A DNA stretch of 64,000 bases from positions 40,366 through 104,365 of the forward strand of contig JACKHS010000013.1 in assembly GCA_020638875.1 (NCBI GenBank), written 5' to 3'. The position numbers were made by a program, and so were the translations under genes. The notes under the pieces were generated by a model that was not told where the DNA came from, did no database searches, and saw only the letters and a list, made by a program, of their open reading frames with translations. Source of the DNA: Planctomycetota bacterium (lineage in GTDB: Bacteria > Planctomycetota > UBA1135 > GCA-002686595). Position 1 is the stretch's first letter. Each line of letters opens with the position of its first letter. Shown piece after piece: positions 17,301 through 25,624 of the stretch.

Positions 17301-17422
17301 CGGGCGCCGAGGTGCAGCGACCGCTCGCCACCGTCGTGATCGGCGGCCTGGTGACGTCCACGCTCCTGACGCTGTTCGTGTTGCCCGCCGTCTACCCCTG
17401 GTTCGCGCGGCGGGCGGCCTGA
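14336..17422 (+). CDS. czcA: CzcA-type heavy-metal RND efflux pump
   Basis: 1028 residues, full length for the HME-RND family. It starts MVNRLIDFSLDNRLIVLIGW, with the first transmembrane helix. The fourth helix carries DFGIIVDGAVVIVEG, with Asp396, Asp402 and Glu409 at the proton-relay and cation positions. This D-F-G/D-G-A/E pattern is the one described for Zn/Co/Cd pumps (CzcA); the Cu/Ag pump CusA differs here. The usual final Asn is Gly. The two large periplasmic loops and twelve-helix layout are complete. It is the last gene of the operon, ten bases after the adaptor. Its stop abuts the stop of a convergent gene with no intergenic DNA. Confidence 0.95.
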   Translation: MVNRLIDFSLDNRLIVLIGWLLVVALGLDSLRKLPIDAVPDVTNTQVQLLTNSPGLAPQEVESFITFPVETAMSGLPGVEQVRSVSKFGLSVVTVVFEEGTDLYWARQLVSERLSQSRAEIPEGYGEPELGPISTGLGEVYQFEVRGEGYSAMELRDVLDWNLAPQLRAVPGVVEVNAFGGELRTFQVTLDPDALRGYGIPLARVFDALERNNRNVGGGYLVHADEQYLIRGEGLVSSLADLARVVVAQDARGTPVYLADLGRAEFAPMIRQGAVTRDGRGEAVVGVVMMLMGANSRTVAADVHARVRELQRTLPDGVTIDTFYDRTELIERTLHTVARNLLEGGLLVVVVLLLLLGSLRGGLMVAAVIPLSMLVAVTLMRWWGLSGNLMSLGAVDFGIIVDGAVVIVEGIVAYLALHRDDDGRSHHEKVRAACHQVARPVLFAVGIIILVYLPILALRGIEGKMFRPMALTVVFAMAGSLLAALTLMPVLASLLLRRPVEREPLLARLARRAYEPLLAHTAAHPGRMAGTALVVFVLSLASTPFLGAEFIPKLDEGAIAMQIWRLPSISLESSNELSTRAEAIAKGFPEVRTVVSRTGRAEIATDPMGVEISDTYLMLAPPDTWRFPSKDALIAALDAELREALPGVLFSYSQPIELRVDELISGVRSEVGIKVFAGDGTLDQMRAVAERVAAVVREVPGMAEVKVEQTGGLPTLTADVDREAVARVGVDAQDVLDVVEAVGGARVGTVVQGQRRYALQVRFDDEARASLEALRGLPIGLPAAAGGPAPWVPLEQLADLRVREGPAQISREHAQRKITVELNVRGRDLASAVAEARERVAAEVDLPPGWSIEWGGQFENLSAASQRLLLLVPLALLLIFTLLYSTFGSTRLALLIFLNVPLALTGGLAALWLRGYPFSISAGVGFIALFGIAVMNGVVLVSSVVQRRADGAPPAVAALGAARSRLRPVLMTASTDIIGFLPMAVALSAGAEVQRPLATVVIGGLVTSTLLTLFVLPAVYPWFARRAA

Positions 17423-17938
17423 TCAGCGCGGCGGGTTCCAGCCGAACTGGTAGCAGCCCGACTGCGCGCGCAGCTTGTCCTCGGCCGCCGCGCAGTCGGC
17501 CTGGGTGGGCGCGCTCGCGACGTGGCAGGGCGCGTGGTCGACGCAGTAGACGACGCCCGGCGTGCGCTGGTCGGGGCGCGCGTCGTAGACCGCGCGCAGC
17601 GCGTCGAAGAGGTCGTACATGCGCCCGTCGGAGACCTCCTCGCTGACCTCGGCCAGCACGGAACCCGCGCCGTCTTCCGCGCGGAAGACGAACAGCTCGG
17701 CGCGGCCGCGCGAATCGGCGCGCGTCAGCGCGTAGCGGTCCCCGGCGAGCCCGCGCGCGTCCTGGTGGAAGTCGTACGCGGCGTCGTCGAGCGACCATCC
17801 GGCCTTCGCCAGCGCGTCGACGAGCTCGGCGTGCGTCGCGTCGTGGCGCGTGGCGAACGCCGTGGTGGCCTCGCGCGACGGGTAGACGACGCAGGCCGAG
17901 AGCAGCGCGAGGAGCGTCGCGAGCGCGATGTGCTTCAT
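17423..17938 (-). CDS. Small lipoprotein, unknown
   Basis: 171 residues. The signal peptide ends in lipobox LSAC at residues 13-16. The mature part starts VVYPSREATTAFATRHDATHAELVDALAKAGW and carries two clustered Cys regions near the C-terminus, VYCVDHAPCHVA and ADCAAAEDKLRAQSGCYQF. The four cysteines could form disulfides in the envelope. I do not recognise a family. The gene converges with czcA, with adjacent stop codons, and is divergent from the large oxidoreductase gene. Confidence 0.65.
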   Translation of the reverse strand: MKHIALATLLALLSACVVYPSREATTAFATRHDATHAELVDALAKAGWSLDDAAYDFHQDARGLAGDRYALTRADSRGRAELFVFRAEDGAGSVLAEVSEEVSDGRMYDLFDALRAVYDARPDQRTPGVVYCVDHAPCHVASAPTQADCAAAEDKLRAQSGCYQFGWNPPR

Positions 17939-18073
17939 GGGTGGGCCTTGTGCGTAGAGAGCTGCAATTCCGTCCGAGGCGGCGCCTCGCGACGCGGGTG
18001 GACCTTAGAGTAGCGCGCCTCCAAGGCCGCTCGCGACCCCCCGACAGATCCCTTCCGAGCCCCAGTTGTAGCC

Positions 18074-21000
18074 ATGAGCATCGACGCCAACGCCGCCGGG
18101 CAAGACGCCTGCGCCGGCACCGAAGACTTCGCCCTCGGGATCGAGGGCTTCTCCTGGGCCGACCTCCACCGCGCCGAACGCCTCGCCGACCTGCACCAGG
18201 CGTTCCTCGCGTGGTTCCGCGAGGCGGACACCGACCTCGCGCCGCGTTGGGACGCGTACCGCGCCGACACGTCCACGCTCAACGCGATCGACGAGTCGCG
18301 GCTGCTGATCGAGGTCGGGCGCTACGTGTCGCGCTTCGTCGCCAAGCTCTTCAACATCGAGGAGCCCAAGCAGAAGCGCGAGGCCTACCTCAAGCTGCGC
18401 AAGCGCGTCTACGAGCTCGAGAAGCCGTTCCTCAAGAAGCTCGTCAAGAAGGTCAAGGTCGACGGGCTGGACGCCGCCGAGACGCGCACGCGGGCCTCGC
18501 GCCTCGTCGCCGCGCTGCCGGGCGTCGCGGGCTTCGACCTGTGCGACGAGGAGGTCTTCGCCGGCTGCGTGCTGCGGCTGCTCGAGCGCGAGCCGGGCGA
18601 GCCGGCGCTCGCGGGCGACAGCCTGACGGTGGAGGGAGCGCTGCAGTTGCTGGCGGCCGACCTGCGCCTGCGCCTCGACGGCGGCGACCCCGGCGTCAAG
18701 CAGTGGAAGTTCACGCGCGAGCTCGAGGAGATGGACTTCGAGAAGGGCCTGGTCGCCTTCCAGCACCCGGCGGGCGAGCTGCCCGAGGCGATGGTCGGCC
18801 CCGAGACGACGCGCCGCCGCCGCGACGGCTTCAAGCTGACCGACCGCCGCGCGAGCGTGACCGAGGTGCTCAAGCAGGTCGACCAGTGCCTGTTCTGCCA
18901 CGACCGCGAGAAGGACTCGTGCCACAAAGGGCTCTACGAGAAGGACGGCGCGGTCAAGCGCAACCCGGTCGGCATCAAGCTCGAGGGCTGCCCGCTGGAC
19001 GAGCGCATCTCCGAGATGCACGAGCTCTACGGCGACGGCGACCCCATCGCGGCGCTCGCGATGGTGATGATCGACAACCCGATGTGCCCGGGCACCGGCC
19101 ACCGGATCTGCAACGACTGCATGAAGTCGTGCGTCTACCAGAAGCAGGAGCCGGTCAACATCCCGCAGATCGAGACGCGCGTGCTGGTCGACAGCCTCGA
19201 CCTGCCGTACGGCACCGAGGTGTTCCTGCTGCTCACGCGCTGGAACCCGCTCAACGTCCAGCGCCCGTACGCGCTGCCCTACAACGGCATCAACGTGCTC
19301 GTCGTCGGCATGGGGCCGGCGGGCTACACGCTGGCGCACTACCTGTCGCAGGAAGGCTTCGGCGTGCAGGCCGTCGACGGTCTGAAGGTCGAGCCGCTGC
19401 CGTTCGAGCAGACCGGGCGCATCGGCGCCGGCGGCGGCCTCGGTGACGGCGAGGCGCTGCCCGAGCCCATCGAGAACTACCGCTCGACGACCTCGGAGTG
19501 CGACGAGCGCGTGCTGCTCGGCTTCGGCGGCGTGTCGGAGTACGGCATCACCGTGCGGTGGGACAAGAACTTCCTGTCGCTGCCGTACCTCTCGCTGCTG
19601 CGTCGCGAGCACTTCGAGCTGCACGGCGGCGTGCGCTTCGGCGGCACCGTCGAGATCGAGGACGCCTGGGCGGCCGGCATCGACCACATCGCCATCGCCA
19701 CGGGCGCCGGCAAGCCGACCGTCGTGCCGATGAAGGGCAACCTCTCGCGCGGCATCCGCAAGGCGTCGGACTTCCTCATGGCGCTGCAGCTCACCGGCGC
19801 GTTCAAGAAGGACGCCCTGGCGAACCTGCAGCTGCGCCTGCCGGTGCTGGTCATCGGCGGCGGTCTGACGGGCGTCGACACGGCCACCGAGGCCATCGCG
19901 TACTACCCCGTGCAGGTCGAGAAGCTCACCGGCCGCTACGACGTGCTCTGCCAGGAGTTCGGCGAGGAGGTCGTGCGCGGGTTCTTCAGCGACGAGGAGC
20001 GCGGCATCCTCGACGAGTTCGTGGCGCACGGCCGCGAGGTCGCGGAGGAGCGCTCGCGTGCGGCGCGCGCCGGCGAGGAGCCCTGCTTCGCGCCGCTCGT
20101 GGCCAAGTGGGGCGGCGTGCGGCTCGTGTACCGCAAGTCCATGCAGGACGCGCCGGCCTATCGCCTCAACCACGAGGAGATCATCAAGGCCTTCGAGGAG
20201 GGCATCGTCTTCGTCGACCACATGGCGCCCACCGAGGCGAAGGTCGACAAGTACGGCGCGCTCGAGAGCGTCGACTTCGAGCGACAGCACGTCAACGCCG
20301 AGGGCAAGTGGCGCGGCACCGGTGAGATCGTGAACCTGCCGGCGCGGACCATGCTCGTCGCCGCGGGCACCAGCCCGAACATCATGTACGAGAAGGAGCA
20401 CCGCGGCACCTTCCGCCTCGACGAGTGGGAGTGGTTCTTCGAGATCAACAAGCAGGGCGGCGCCGGCCTGCAGGCCTTGAAGGGCGGCCGCGACGAAGCG
20501 GGCCCCGGCTTCTTCACGTCCTACGCCGACGGCAAGCACTCGATCAGCGTCTACGGCGACAACCACCCCGTGTACGCGGGCAACGTGGTGAAGGCCATGG
20601 CCTCGGCGCGCGACGGCTATCGCGACGTGATCGCGACCTTCGCCGACCGCCTCGCGGCCGCGTCGCTCGAGCCGGCAGCCATCGCGGCGCGCAAGGACGC
20701 CTGGCGCCAGGTCTCCGGCAAGCTCGCGTACGACCTCGACGCCAAGGTGCACGAGGTCAACCGCCTGACGCCGACGATCACCGAGGTCGTCGTGCACGCC
20801 CCCGCGGCGGCGCGCAACTTCAAGCCCGGCCAGTTCTACCGCCTGCAGAACTACGACGCGCACGCGGCGGTCGTGGACGGTACGCGCCTGGCGCTCGAGG
20901 GCATCGCGTTGACCGGCGCGTGGACCGACGTGTCGAAGGGCCTGATGGGCCTGATCGTGCTCGAGATGGGCGTCTCGTCGCGCCTGTGCGCGACGCTGCA

Positions 21001-21727
21001 GCCCGGCGAGCCCGTGGTCGTCATGGGCCCGACCGGCGAGCCGACCACGATCCCCACCGGCGAGAAGGTCATCCTGCTCGGCGGCGGCCTGGGCAACGCG
21101 GTGCTGTTCTCGATCGGCAAGGCGATGCGCGAGGCGGGCAACGAGGTGATCTACTTCGCCGGCTTCAAGCGCGGCGAGGACATCTTCAAGCGCGAGGAGA
21201 TCGAGGCCGCGGCCGACGTCATCATCTGGTCGACCGACGCGGGGGCCGAGATCGAGACCAACAAGCGCCGGCCCTACGACCGCCACTTCCGCGGCAACAT
21301 CGTGCAGGCCATGGTCGCCTACGCGACCGGCGAGTTCGGCGACACGCAGCTCGCGCTCGACGAGTGTGACCGCATCGTCTGCATCGGCTCCGACCGCATG
21401 ATGAACGCCGTCAAGGAGACGCGCTTCACCGTGCTGAAGCCCTACCTCAAGGAGGGCCACGTCGCGATCGGGTCGATCAACTCGCCGATGCAGTGCGCGA
21501 TGAAGGAGATCTGCGCGCAGTGCCTCTGCAAGCACGTCGACCCCGAGACGAAGCAGGAGGCGAAGCCCGTCTTCTCGTGCTTCAACCAGGACCAGGAGCT
21601 CGACCGCGTCGACTTCGACAACCTGAACCAGCGCCTGCGCCAGAACACGGTGCAGGAGAAGCTCTCCAACCTGTGGCTGGACCACCTCGTCCACGCAGGC
21701 GACCTGGGGATCTGGACGAACCTCTGA
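18074..21727 (+). CDS. Multi-domain FAD/NAD(P) oxidoreductase: Fe-S, GltD-like and PyrK-like parts in one chain
   Basis: 1217 residues. An N-terminal 260-residue helical region of unknown type is followed by cysteines in a GltD/DPD-like arrangement: CLFCHDREKDSC near 273-284, GCP near 309, and CPGTGHRICNDCMKSC near 338-353, enough for two 4Fe-4S clusters. An FAD-binding motif VLVVGMGPAGYTLAHYL lies near 413 and a second nucleotide motif VLVIGGGLTGVDTATEA near 594. From about 890 the chain resembles ferredoxin-reductase/PyrK subunits: FKPGQFYRLQNY, ILLGGGLGNAVLFSIGK and the 2Fe-2S motif CAMKEICAQCLC with a later Cys. The layout implies electron transfer between NAD(P)H and an unidentified partner, with bifurcation possible. 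It stands alone, bounded by its own terminator hairpin. Confidence 0.85.
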   Translation: MSIDANAAGQDACAGTEDFALGIEGFSWADLHRAERLADLHQAFLAWFREADTDLAPRWDAYRADTSTLNAIDESRLLIEVGRYVSRFVAKLFNIEEPKQKREAYLKLRKRVYELEKPFLKKLVKKVKVDGLDAAETRTRASRLVAALPGVAGFDLCDEEVFAGCVLRLLEREPGEPALAGDSLTVEGALQLLAADLRLRLDGGDPGVKQWKFTRELEEMDFEKGLVAFQHPAGELPEAMVGPETTRRRRDGFKLTDRRASVTEVLKQVDQCLFCHDREKDSCHKGLYEKDGAVKRNPVGIKLEGCPLDERISEMHELYGDGDPIAALAMVMIDNPMCPGTGHRICNDCMKSCVYQKQEPVNIPQIETRVLVDSLDLPYGTEVFLLLTRWNPLNVQRPYALPYNGINVLVVGMGPAGYTLAHYLSQEGFGVQAVDGLKVEPLPFEQTGRIGAGGGLGDGEALPEPIENYRSTTSECDERVLLGFGGVSEYGITVRWDKNFLSLPYLSLLRREHFELHGGVRFGGTVEIEDAWAAGIDHIAIATGAGKPTVVPMKGNLSRGIRKASDFLMALQLTGAFKKDALANLQLRLPVLVIGGGLTGVDTATEAIAYYPVQVEKLTGRYDVLCQEFGEEVVRGFFSDEERGILDEFVAHGREVAEERSRAARAGEEPCFAPLVAKWGGVRLVYRKSMQDAPAYRLNHEEIIKAFEEGIVFVDHMAPTEAKVDKYGALESVDFERQHVNAEGKWRGTGEIVNLPARTMLVAAGTSPNIMYEKEHRGTFRLDEWEWFFEINKQGGAGLQALKGGRDEAGPGFFTSYADGKHSISVYGDNHPVYAGNVVKAMASARDGYRDVIATFADRLAAASLEPAAIAARKDAWRQVSGKLAYDLDAKVHEVNRLTPTITEVVVHAPAAARNFKPGQFYRLQNYDAHAAVVDGTRLALEGIALTGAWTDVSKGLMGLIVLEMGVSSRLCATLQPGEPVVVMGPTGEPTTIPTGEKVILLGGGLGNAVLFSIGKAMREAGNEVIYFAGFKRGEDIFKREEIEAAADVIIWSTDAGAEIETNKRRPYDRHFRGNIVQAMVAYATGEFGDTQLALDECDRIVCIGSDRMMNAVKETRFTVLKPYLKEGHVAIGSINSPMQCAMKEICAQCLCKHVDPETKQEAKPVFSCFNQDQELDRVDFDNLNQRLRQNTVQEKLSNLWLDHLVHAGDLGIWTNL

Positions 21728-21758
21728 TCCGGCTCCGGGTCCGAGCGACCTGACGGAT

Positions 21759-21789
21759 GGCGCGGCGCGGGCTCACTCCGCGCCGCGCC
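21759..21789 (+). terminator. Hairpin after the large oxidoreductase gene
   Basis: A perfect 12-base stem (21759-21770 with 21778-21789) around a seven-base GCTCACT loop lies 32 bases after the oxidoreductase stop. It is just before the promoter-like TATCCT of the next gene. Confidence 0.6.
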
Positions 21790-21795
21790 GTCGCG

Positions 21796-21801
21796 TATCC
21801 T
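21796..21801 (+). promoter_or_regulatory. -10-like TATCCT of the site-2 protease gene
   Basis: TATCCT ends seven bases before the ATG at 21809, again predicting a leaderless transcript. No clear -35 is seen because the expected position falls inside the preceding terminator hairpin. Confidence 0.45.
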
Positions 21802-21808
21802 GAGCGGC

Positions 21809-22963
21809 ATGGCGTCCGCTTCCCCCCAGCCGACGCGTGGCCCGTTCGGGGCCCGCACGCTCGTCCTCGGCCGCGTCTTCGGCATCGAGGTCGGGCTCGA
21901 CCCCACGTGGTTCGTGCTCTTCGCGTTCGTGACGCTGGGGCTCGGCAAGACGATGCGCGAGACGAACGCCGACTGGCCCGCCGCCTGGGCCTGGGGCGCG
22001 GGCCTGGCGATCTCGCTGATCTACTTCCTGTCGATCGTCGCGCACGAGTTCGGCCACAGCCTCGTGTCCATCTGGCTCGGCGTGCCGGTGCGCGCGATCA
22101 CGCTGTTCCTGCTGGGCGGCATCGCGATGCTCGAGGGCGAGCCGCGGCGCCCGCGCGACGAGTTCCTGGTCGCCGTGGCCGGGCCGATGGTGAGCGTGGT
22201 GCTGGGCCTCGCGTTCCTGTTGCTCTCGTTCGTGCTCCCCGAGGGCCGGCCGGCGACGGAGGTCGCCAGCTACGTGGGCCAGTTCAACCTCGTCGTCGTC
22301 GCCTTCAACCTGCTGCCCGGCTTCCCGCTCGACGGCGGGCGCGTGTTCCGCGCACTGCTGTGGGCCTGGACGCACGACCAGGTGCGCGCCACGCGCTGGG
22401 CGGCCAACGTCGGCGGCGTGATCGCGCGGCTGTTCATCGGCCTGGGCCTGGCGCTCGTGCTGTTCGGCGGCGAGGTTGGTCAGGGCCTGATGCTGGCGGT
22501 GATCGGGTGGTTCCTGCTGAACGCCGCGCGCGCGCACGTGCTCCAGCTCGAGCTGAAGCACCAGCTCGGGCGCGTGACCGTCGCGCAGGCGATGGAGCCG
22601 CTGGAGCCGCGCGTGGACGAGTGGACGACGCTCGAGGACCTCGTGCGCGGACCCTTCGCCCTGGAGGGCGCCGCGCGCGTGTGGGTCGAGCACGACGGCC
22701 GGCCCGCGGGCGTGGTCGAGTTCGCGCGCGCCGCGGAGGTGCCCGCCGAGCGGCGCGCCTTCCACCGCGTGACCGAGGCCATGACGCCGGTGTCCGACCT
22801 CGATACGATGGCGCCCGACGAGACGCTCTACGTCGCGCTGGAGCGACTGGAGCGCGGCACGGTGCCGCTCCTGCTGGTCGCGCGGGACGGCGAGCTACTG
22901 GGCGCGCTGTCGCGCGAGCGCATCACGCGCGTCTTCCAGAACCGCTTGAGCCTGAAGGACTGA
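21809..22963 (+). CDS. M50 site-2-type membrane metalloprotease with C-terminal CBS-like region
   Basis: 384 residues with about six transmembrane segments. The zinc site HEFGH is near residue 81, inside the helix SLIYFLSIVAHEFGHSLVSI. The second metal region FNLLPGFPLDGGRVFRALLW, with the catalytic Asp, is near 170. These match the minimal S2P/Rip3-like subfamily. After the membrane core, residues 255-384 form two CBS-like halves, for example VTEAMTPVSDLDTMAPDETLYVALERL. CBS pairs bind adenosine nucleotides and regulate the protease. Substrates could be membrane-bound anti-sigma factors, but none is encoded here. It sits upstream of the histidine kinase with a six-base gap. Confidence 0.9.
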   Translation: MASASPQPTRGPFGARTLVLGRVFGIEVGLDPTWFVLFAFVTLGLGKTMRETNADWPAAWAWGAGLAISLIYFLSIVAHEFGHSLVSIWLGVPVRAITLFLLGGIAMLEGEPRRPRDEFLVAVAGPMVSVVLGLAFLLLSFVLPEGRPATEVASYVGQFNLVVVAFNLLPGFPLDGGRVFRALLWAWTHDQVRATRWAANVGGVIARLFIGLGLALVLFGGEVGQGLMLAVIGWFLLNAARAHVLQLELKHQLGRVTVAQAMEPLEPRVDEWTTLEDLVRGPFALEGAARVWVEHDGRPAGVVEFARAAEVPAERRAFHRVTEAMTPVSDLDTMAPDETLYVALERLERGTVPLLLVARDGELLGALSRERITRVFQNRLSLKD

Positions 22964-22969
22964 GAGCCG

Positions 22970-24835
22970 TTGAGCGAGACCTCCCGGAACGCCGAGTGCG
23001 ACTTCGAGGGCCTGCCGTGCGAGGTGCAGCGCGGCGTGCTGGAGCTGCGCTCCGACTTCCTGCTGCTGCTCGAGCCCGACGGGCGCGTGCGCTGGTGGGG
23101 CGAGGGAGCGCGCGAGTTCCTCGGCGGCGGGCACGAGCCCGCGCGCAGCTTCGCCGAGCTGGCGCACCCCGACGACCGCGAGCGCACGCAGCGCGCGCTG
23201 GGCGGCTGGGCCGCCGGGCGCGGGAACGCCGCGCCGATCCTCGAGAACCGCGTGCGCACGCACGGCGGCCGCGTGCGCCCGGTGGCCTGGTCCATCACGC
23301 CCGTCCGCGAGGGCGAGCGCGTCACCGGGCTGCTGTGCCTCGGGCGCGACATCACGCCGCAGAAGCAGTACGAGAACGCGCTGATGGAGAGCGACGCGCG
23401 CCACCGCGCGCTGCTCAAGGGCGTGCACGACCCGCTCATCACCATCGACCTGAACGGCCTGATCCAGTCCGCGAGCGACTCGGTCGAGCCCGTCTTCGGC
23501 TACCGGCCGGACGAGCTCGTGGGGCGCAACATCCGCGTGTTGCTGCCCGAGCCCTACCGGAGCGAGCACGACGGCTACCTCGAGACCTACCGCGCGACGC
23601 GCGTGACGAACATCCTCGGCACGACGCGCGAGTTCACGGTCGTGCACAAGTCCGGCGAGGAGCTGCCGATCGAGCTCTCCGTCGCGCGCGTGGACATCCC
23701 CGGGCAGGCGGAGCCGCTGTTCACCGGCAGCTTCCGCGACATCCGCCGGCGCAAGGCCGCCGAGGCCGCGCTGCGCGAGCGCGAGCAGCGCCTGCGCGCG
23801 ATCTTCGACCAGGAGTTCCAGCTCGTCGGCCTGCTCGACGCGGCGGGCACGCTGCTCGAGACGAACCGCGCCTCGCTGAGCCTGGTGGGCTGCAAGCGCG
23901 AGGACGTCGTCGGGCGCTTCTACCCCGACACGCCCTGGTGGCAGGGCTCGGAGGCCTCGCGCCAGCGGCTGATCGAGGCGATCCCGCGCGTCCTCGCCGG
24001 CGGCTTCGAGCGCTTCGAGGTGGAGCACACCGACCGCTCGGGCGTCGTGCACGTGATCGACTTCTCGCTGAAGCCGGTCTTCGACGCCGACGGGAACGTG
24101 ACGCACATGATCCCCGAGGGCCGCGACATCAGCGAGCTCAAGCGCGTGCAGGAGTCCGAGCACCAGCTCCTGCGGGCGCTCGCCGAGGTGGGCGAGTCGG
24201 CCGCCGTGATGGCGCACGAGATCAAGAACCCGATCACGGCCGTGAACTTCGCGCTCAAGGCGGTGGCCGACCGCCTGGGCGAGGACTCGCGCGAGGTGAT
24301 CGAGGACCTCTCCGACCGTATGCAGCACCTCGAGCGCAAGCTGCGCGGCACGCTCTCGTTCGTGCGGCCGCTCGACCTGCACCCGCAGCGGGTCGAGACG
24401 CGCGAGCTGCTCGGCCGCGTGCAGGCGCTGCTGAAGGCCGAGATGACGCGCGCGCAGGTCACGCTCGAGCTCGACGCCCGCAGCCCCGACCTCGCCTTCC
24501 AGGCGGACCGCGCGCGCGTCGAGGACGTGCTCGTCAACCTGGTCCGCAACGCCTCCCAGGCGGTGGGCGCCGGGGGGCGGGTGGTGGTGAGCTGCCGGCC
24601 GGCGGAGCCGGGGCAGGTGGAGCTCGTCGTGGACGACGACGGCCCGGGAATTCCAGAGGACAAGAGGGCCCACCTGTTCAAGCCATTCGTTACAACACGG
24701 AGCGAGGGGACTGGCCTCGGATTGGCCATCTGCCGGCGCATCGTCGAGGCGCACGGCGGACGGGTCGCGATCCAGGACGGGCCGCTCGGCGGCGCGCGCT
24801 TCGTCGTGCGCCTGCCACGACGTTGTCGCGACTGA
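22970..24835 (+). CDS. PAS-containing sensor histidine kinase
   Basis: 621 residues from a TTG at 22970, six bases after the protease gene; a GTG about 17 codons later is an alternative. No transmembrane helix is seen, so it is cytoplasmic. Three PAS-like modules occupy about 20-135, 140-265 and 270-390; the second has the usual DPLITIDLNGLIQSASDS start. The H-box is MAHEIKNPITAVNFALK, with phospho-acceptor His near 412. The ATP-binding part has the N-box LVNLVRNASQAV, DDDGPGIPE and GTGLGLAICRRIVEAHGG. The likely partner is the LuxR-type regulator 120 bases downstream. The signal is unknown; PAS domains often bind heme, flavin or small ligands. Confidence 0.93.
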   Translation: MSETSRNAECDFEGLPCEVQRGVLELRSDFLLLLEPDGRVRWWGEGAREFLGGGHEPARSFAELAHPDDRERTQRALGGWAAGRGNAAPILENRVRTHGGRVRPVAWSITPVREGERVTGLLCLGRDITPQKQYENALMESDARHRALLKGVHDPLITIDLNGLIQSASDSVEPVFGYRPDELVGRNIRVLLPEPYRSEHDGYLETYRATRVTNILGTTREFTVVHKSGEELPIELSVARVDIPGQAEPLFTGSFRDIRRRKAAEAALREREQRLRAIFDQEFQLVGLLDAAGTLLETNRASLSLVGCKREDVVGRFYPDTPWWQGSEASRQRLIEAIPRVLAGGFERFEVEHTDRSGVVHVIDFSLKPVFDADGNVTHMIPEGRDISELKRVQESEHQLLRALAEVGESAAVMAHEIKNPITAVNFALKAVADRLGEDSREVIEDLSDRMQHLERKLRGTLSFVRPLDLHPQRVETRELLGRVQALLKAEMTRAQVTLELDARSPDLAFQADRARVEDVLVNLVRNASQAVGAGGRVVVSCRPAEPGQVELVVDDDGPGIPEDKRAHLFKPFVTTRSEGTGLGLAICRRIVEAHGGRVAIQDGPLGGARFVVRLPRRCRD

Positions 24836-24845
24836 GCGTCCGAGC

Positions 24846-24865
24846 GGGGAGCCTCCACGCTCCCC
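24846..24865 (+). terminator. Short hairpin after the histidine kinase gene
   Basis: GGGGAGC at 24846-24852 pairs with GCTCCCC at 24859-24865 around a six-base loop, extended by one outer C-G pair. It lies 10 bases after the kinase stop. It may terminate or only attenuate, since the cognate regulator follows. Confidence 0.35.
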
Positions 24866-24955
24866 GACGGGCACGCGGCCGCGCGACACCGGCTCCGAGT
24901 TCGCGACCCGGCGGTTGATCTCCCGCGCCCCGAACGACACGACTCGACGCCCGAC

Positions 24956-25624
24956 ATGAACGCGCCCGACCGCCCCATCTCCGTCTTCCTGATCGACGAC
25001 CAGGCCATGATCCGCGCGGCCTTCCGCAGCCTCCTCGAGGAGCAGGCCGGGATCCAGGTGGTGGGGGACAGCGGCGACGCCCGCACCGCGATCGCGGAGG
25101 TCGAGGAGCTGCGCCCCGACATCGTGCTGCTCGACATCACGATGCCGGGCCTGTCGGGCATCGACGCGATCCCGCTCCTGCGCAAGGCGAGCAAGAACAC
25201 GCGCATCGTGATGCTCACCCACCACGAGGGCGAGACGTTCGTCGAGCAGTCGTTGAAGGCCGGCGCGCAGGGCTACCTGTCGAAGGACTCCGAGCCCGGC
25301 GAGCTCGTGATCGCGTTGAAGTCGGCCATGCAGGGCCACAGCTTCCTGTCGCCCAAGGTCGCCTCCGGTCTGGTGGCGCGCGCGCGCGGCGGCGCCGCGG
25401 AGGGGCCCGCGCCCTCCAGCCGCATCGAGCAGCTCACGCCGCGCGAGCGCGAGGTGTTCCAGCTCCTGGCGCTGGGGCACAGCAACAAGGAGGTCGCCCG
25501 CGACCTCAACATGAGCCTGGGCACGGCCAAGAAGCACCGCGAGAACCTGCAGCGCAAGCTGGACTGCCACTCGCCGGCCGAGCTGGCGCGCCTCGCGATC
25601 CGCGAGGGCCTGCTCGAGGGCTGA
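24956..25624 (+). CDS. NarL/FixJ-family response regulator
   Basis: 222 residues. The receiver domain is intact: acidic pair in FLIDDQAMIRAAF, phospho-acceptor Asp in IVLLDITMPGLSG (near residue 61), Thr in MLTHHEG and Lys in GYLSKDSEPGE. The C-terminal LuxR-type helix-turn-helix reads LTPREREVFQLLALGHSNKEVA and MSLGTAKKHRENLQRKL. It follows the PAS kinase and is the probable partner. A strong hairpin comes directly after the stop. Confidence 0.95.
   Translation: MNAPDRPISVFLIDDQAMIRAAFRSLLEEQAGIQVVGDSGDARTAIAEVEELRPDIVLLDITMPGLSGIDAIPLLRKASKNTRIVMLTHHEGETFVEQSLKAGAQGYLSKDSEPGELVIALKSAMQGHSFLSPKVASGLVARARGGAAEGPAPSSRIEQLTPREREVFQLLALGHSNKEVARDLNMSLGTAKKHRENLQRKLDCHSPAELARLAIREGLLEG

Noticed and set aside
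14336..17422. Copper/silver specificity (CusA) for the RND pump
   Set aside because: The fourth helix has the DFG-DGA-E pattern of Zn/Co/Cd pumps, and the adaptor is His-rich.
18005..21694. A 1229-codon open frame antisense to the large oxidoreductase
   Set aside because: It is rich in Arg, His, Val and Leu with no motifs, and arises from GC-biased codon use on the sense strand. The sense gene has clear domains.
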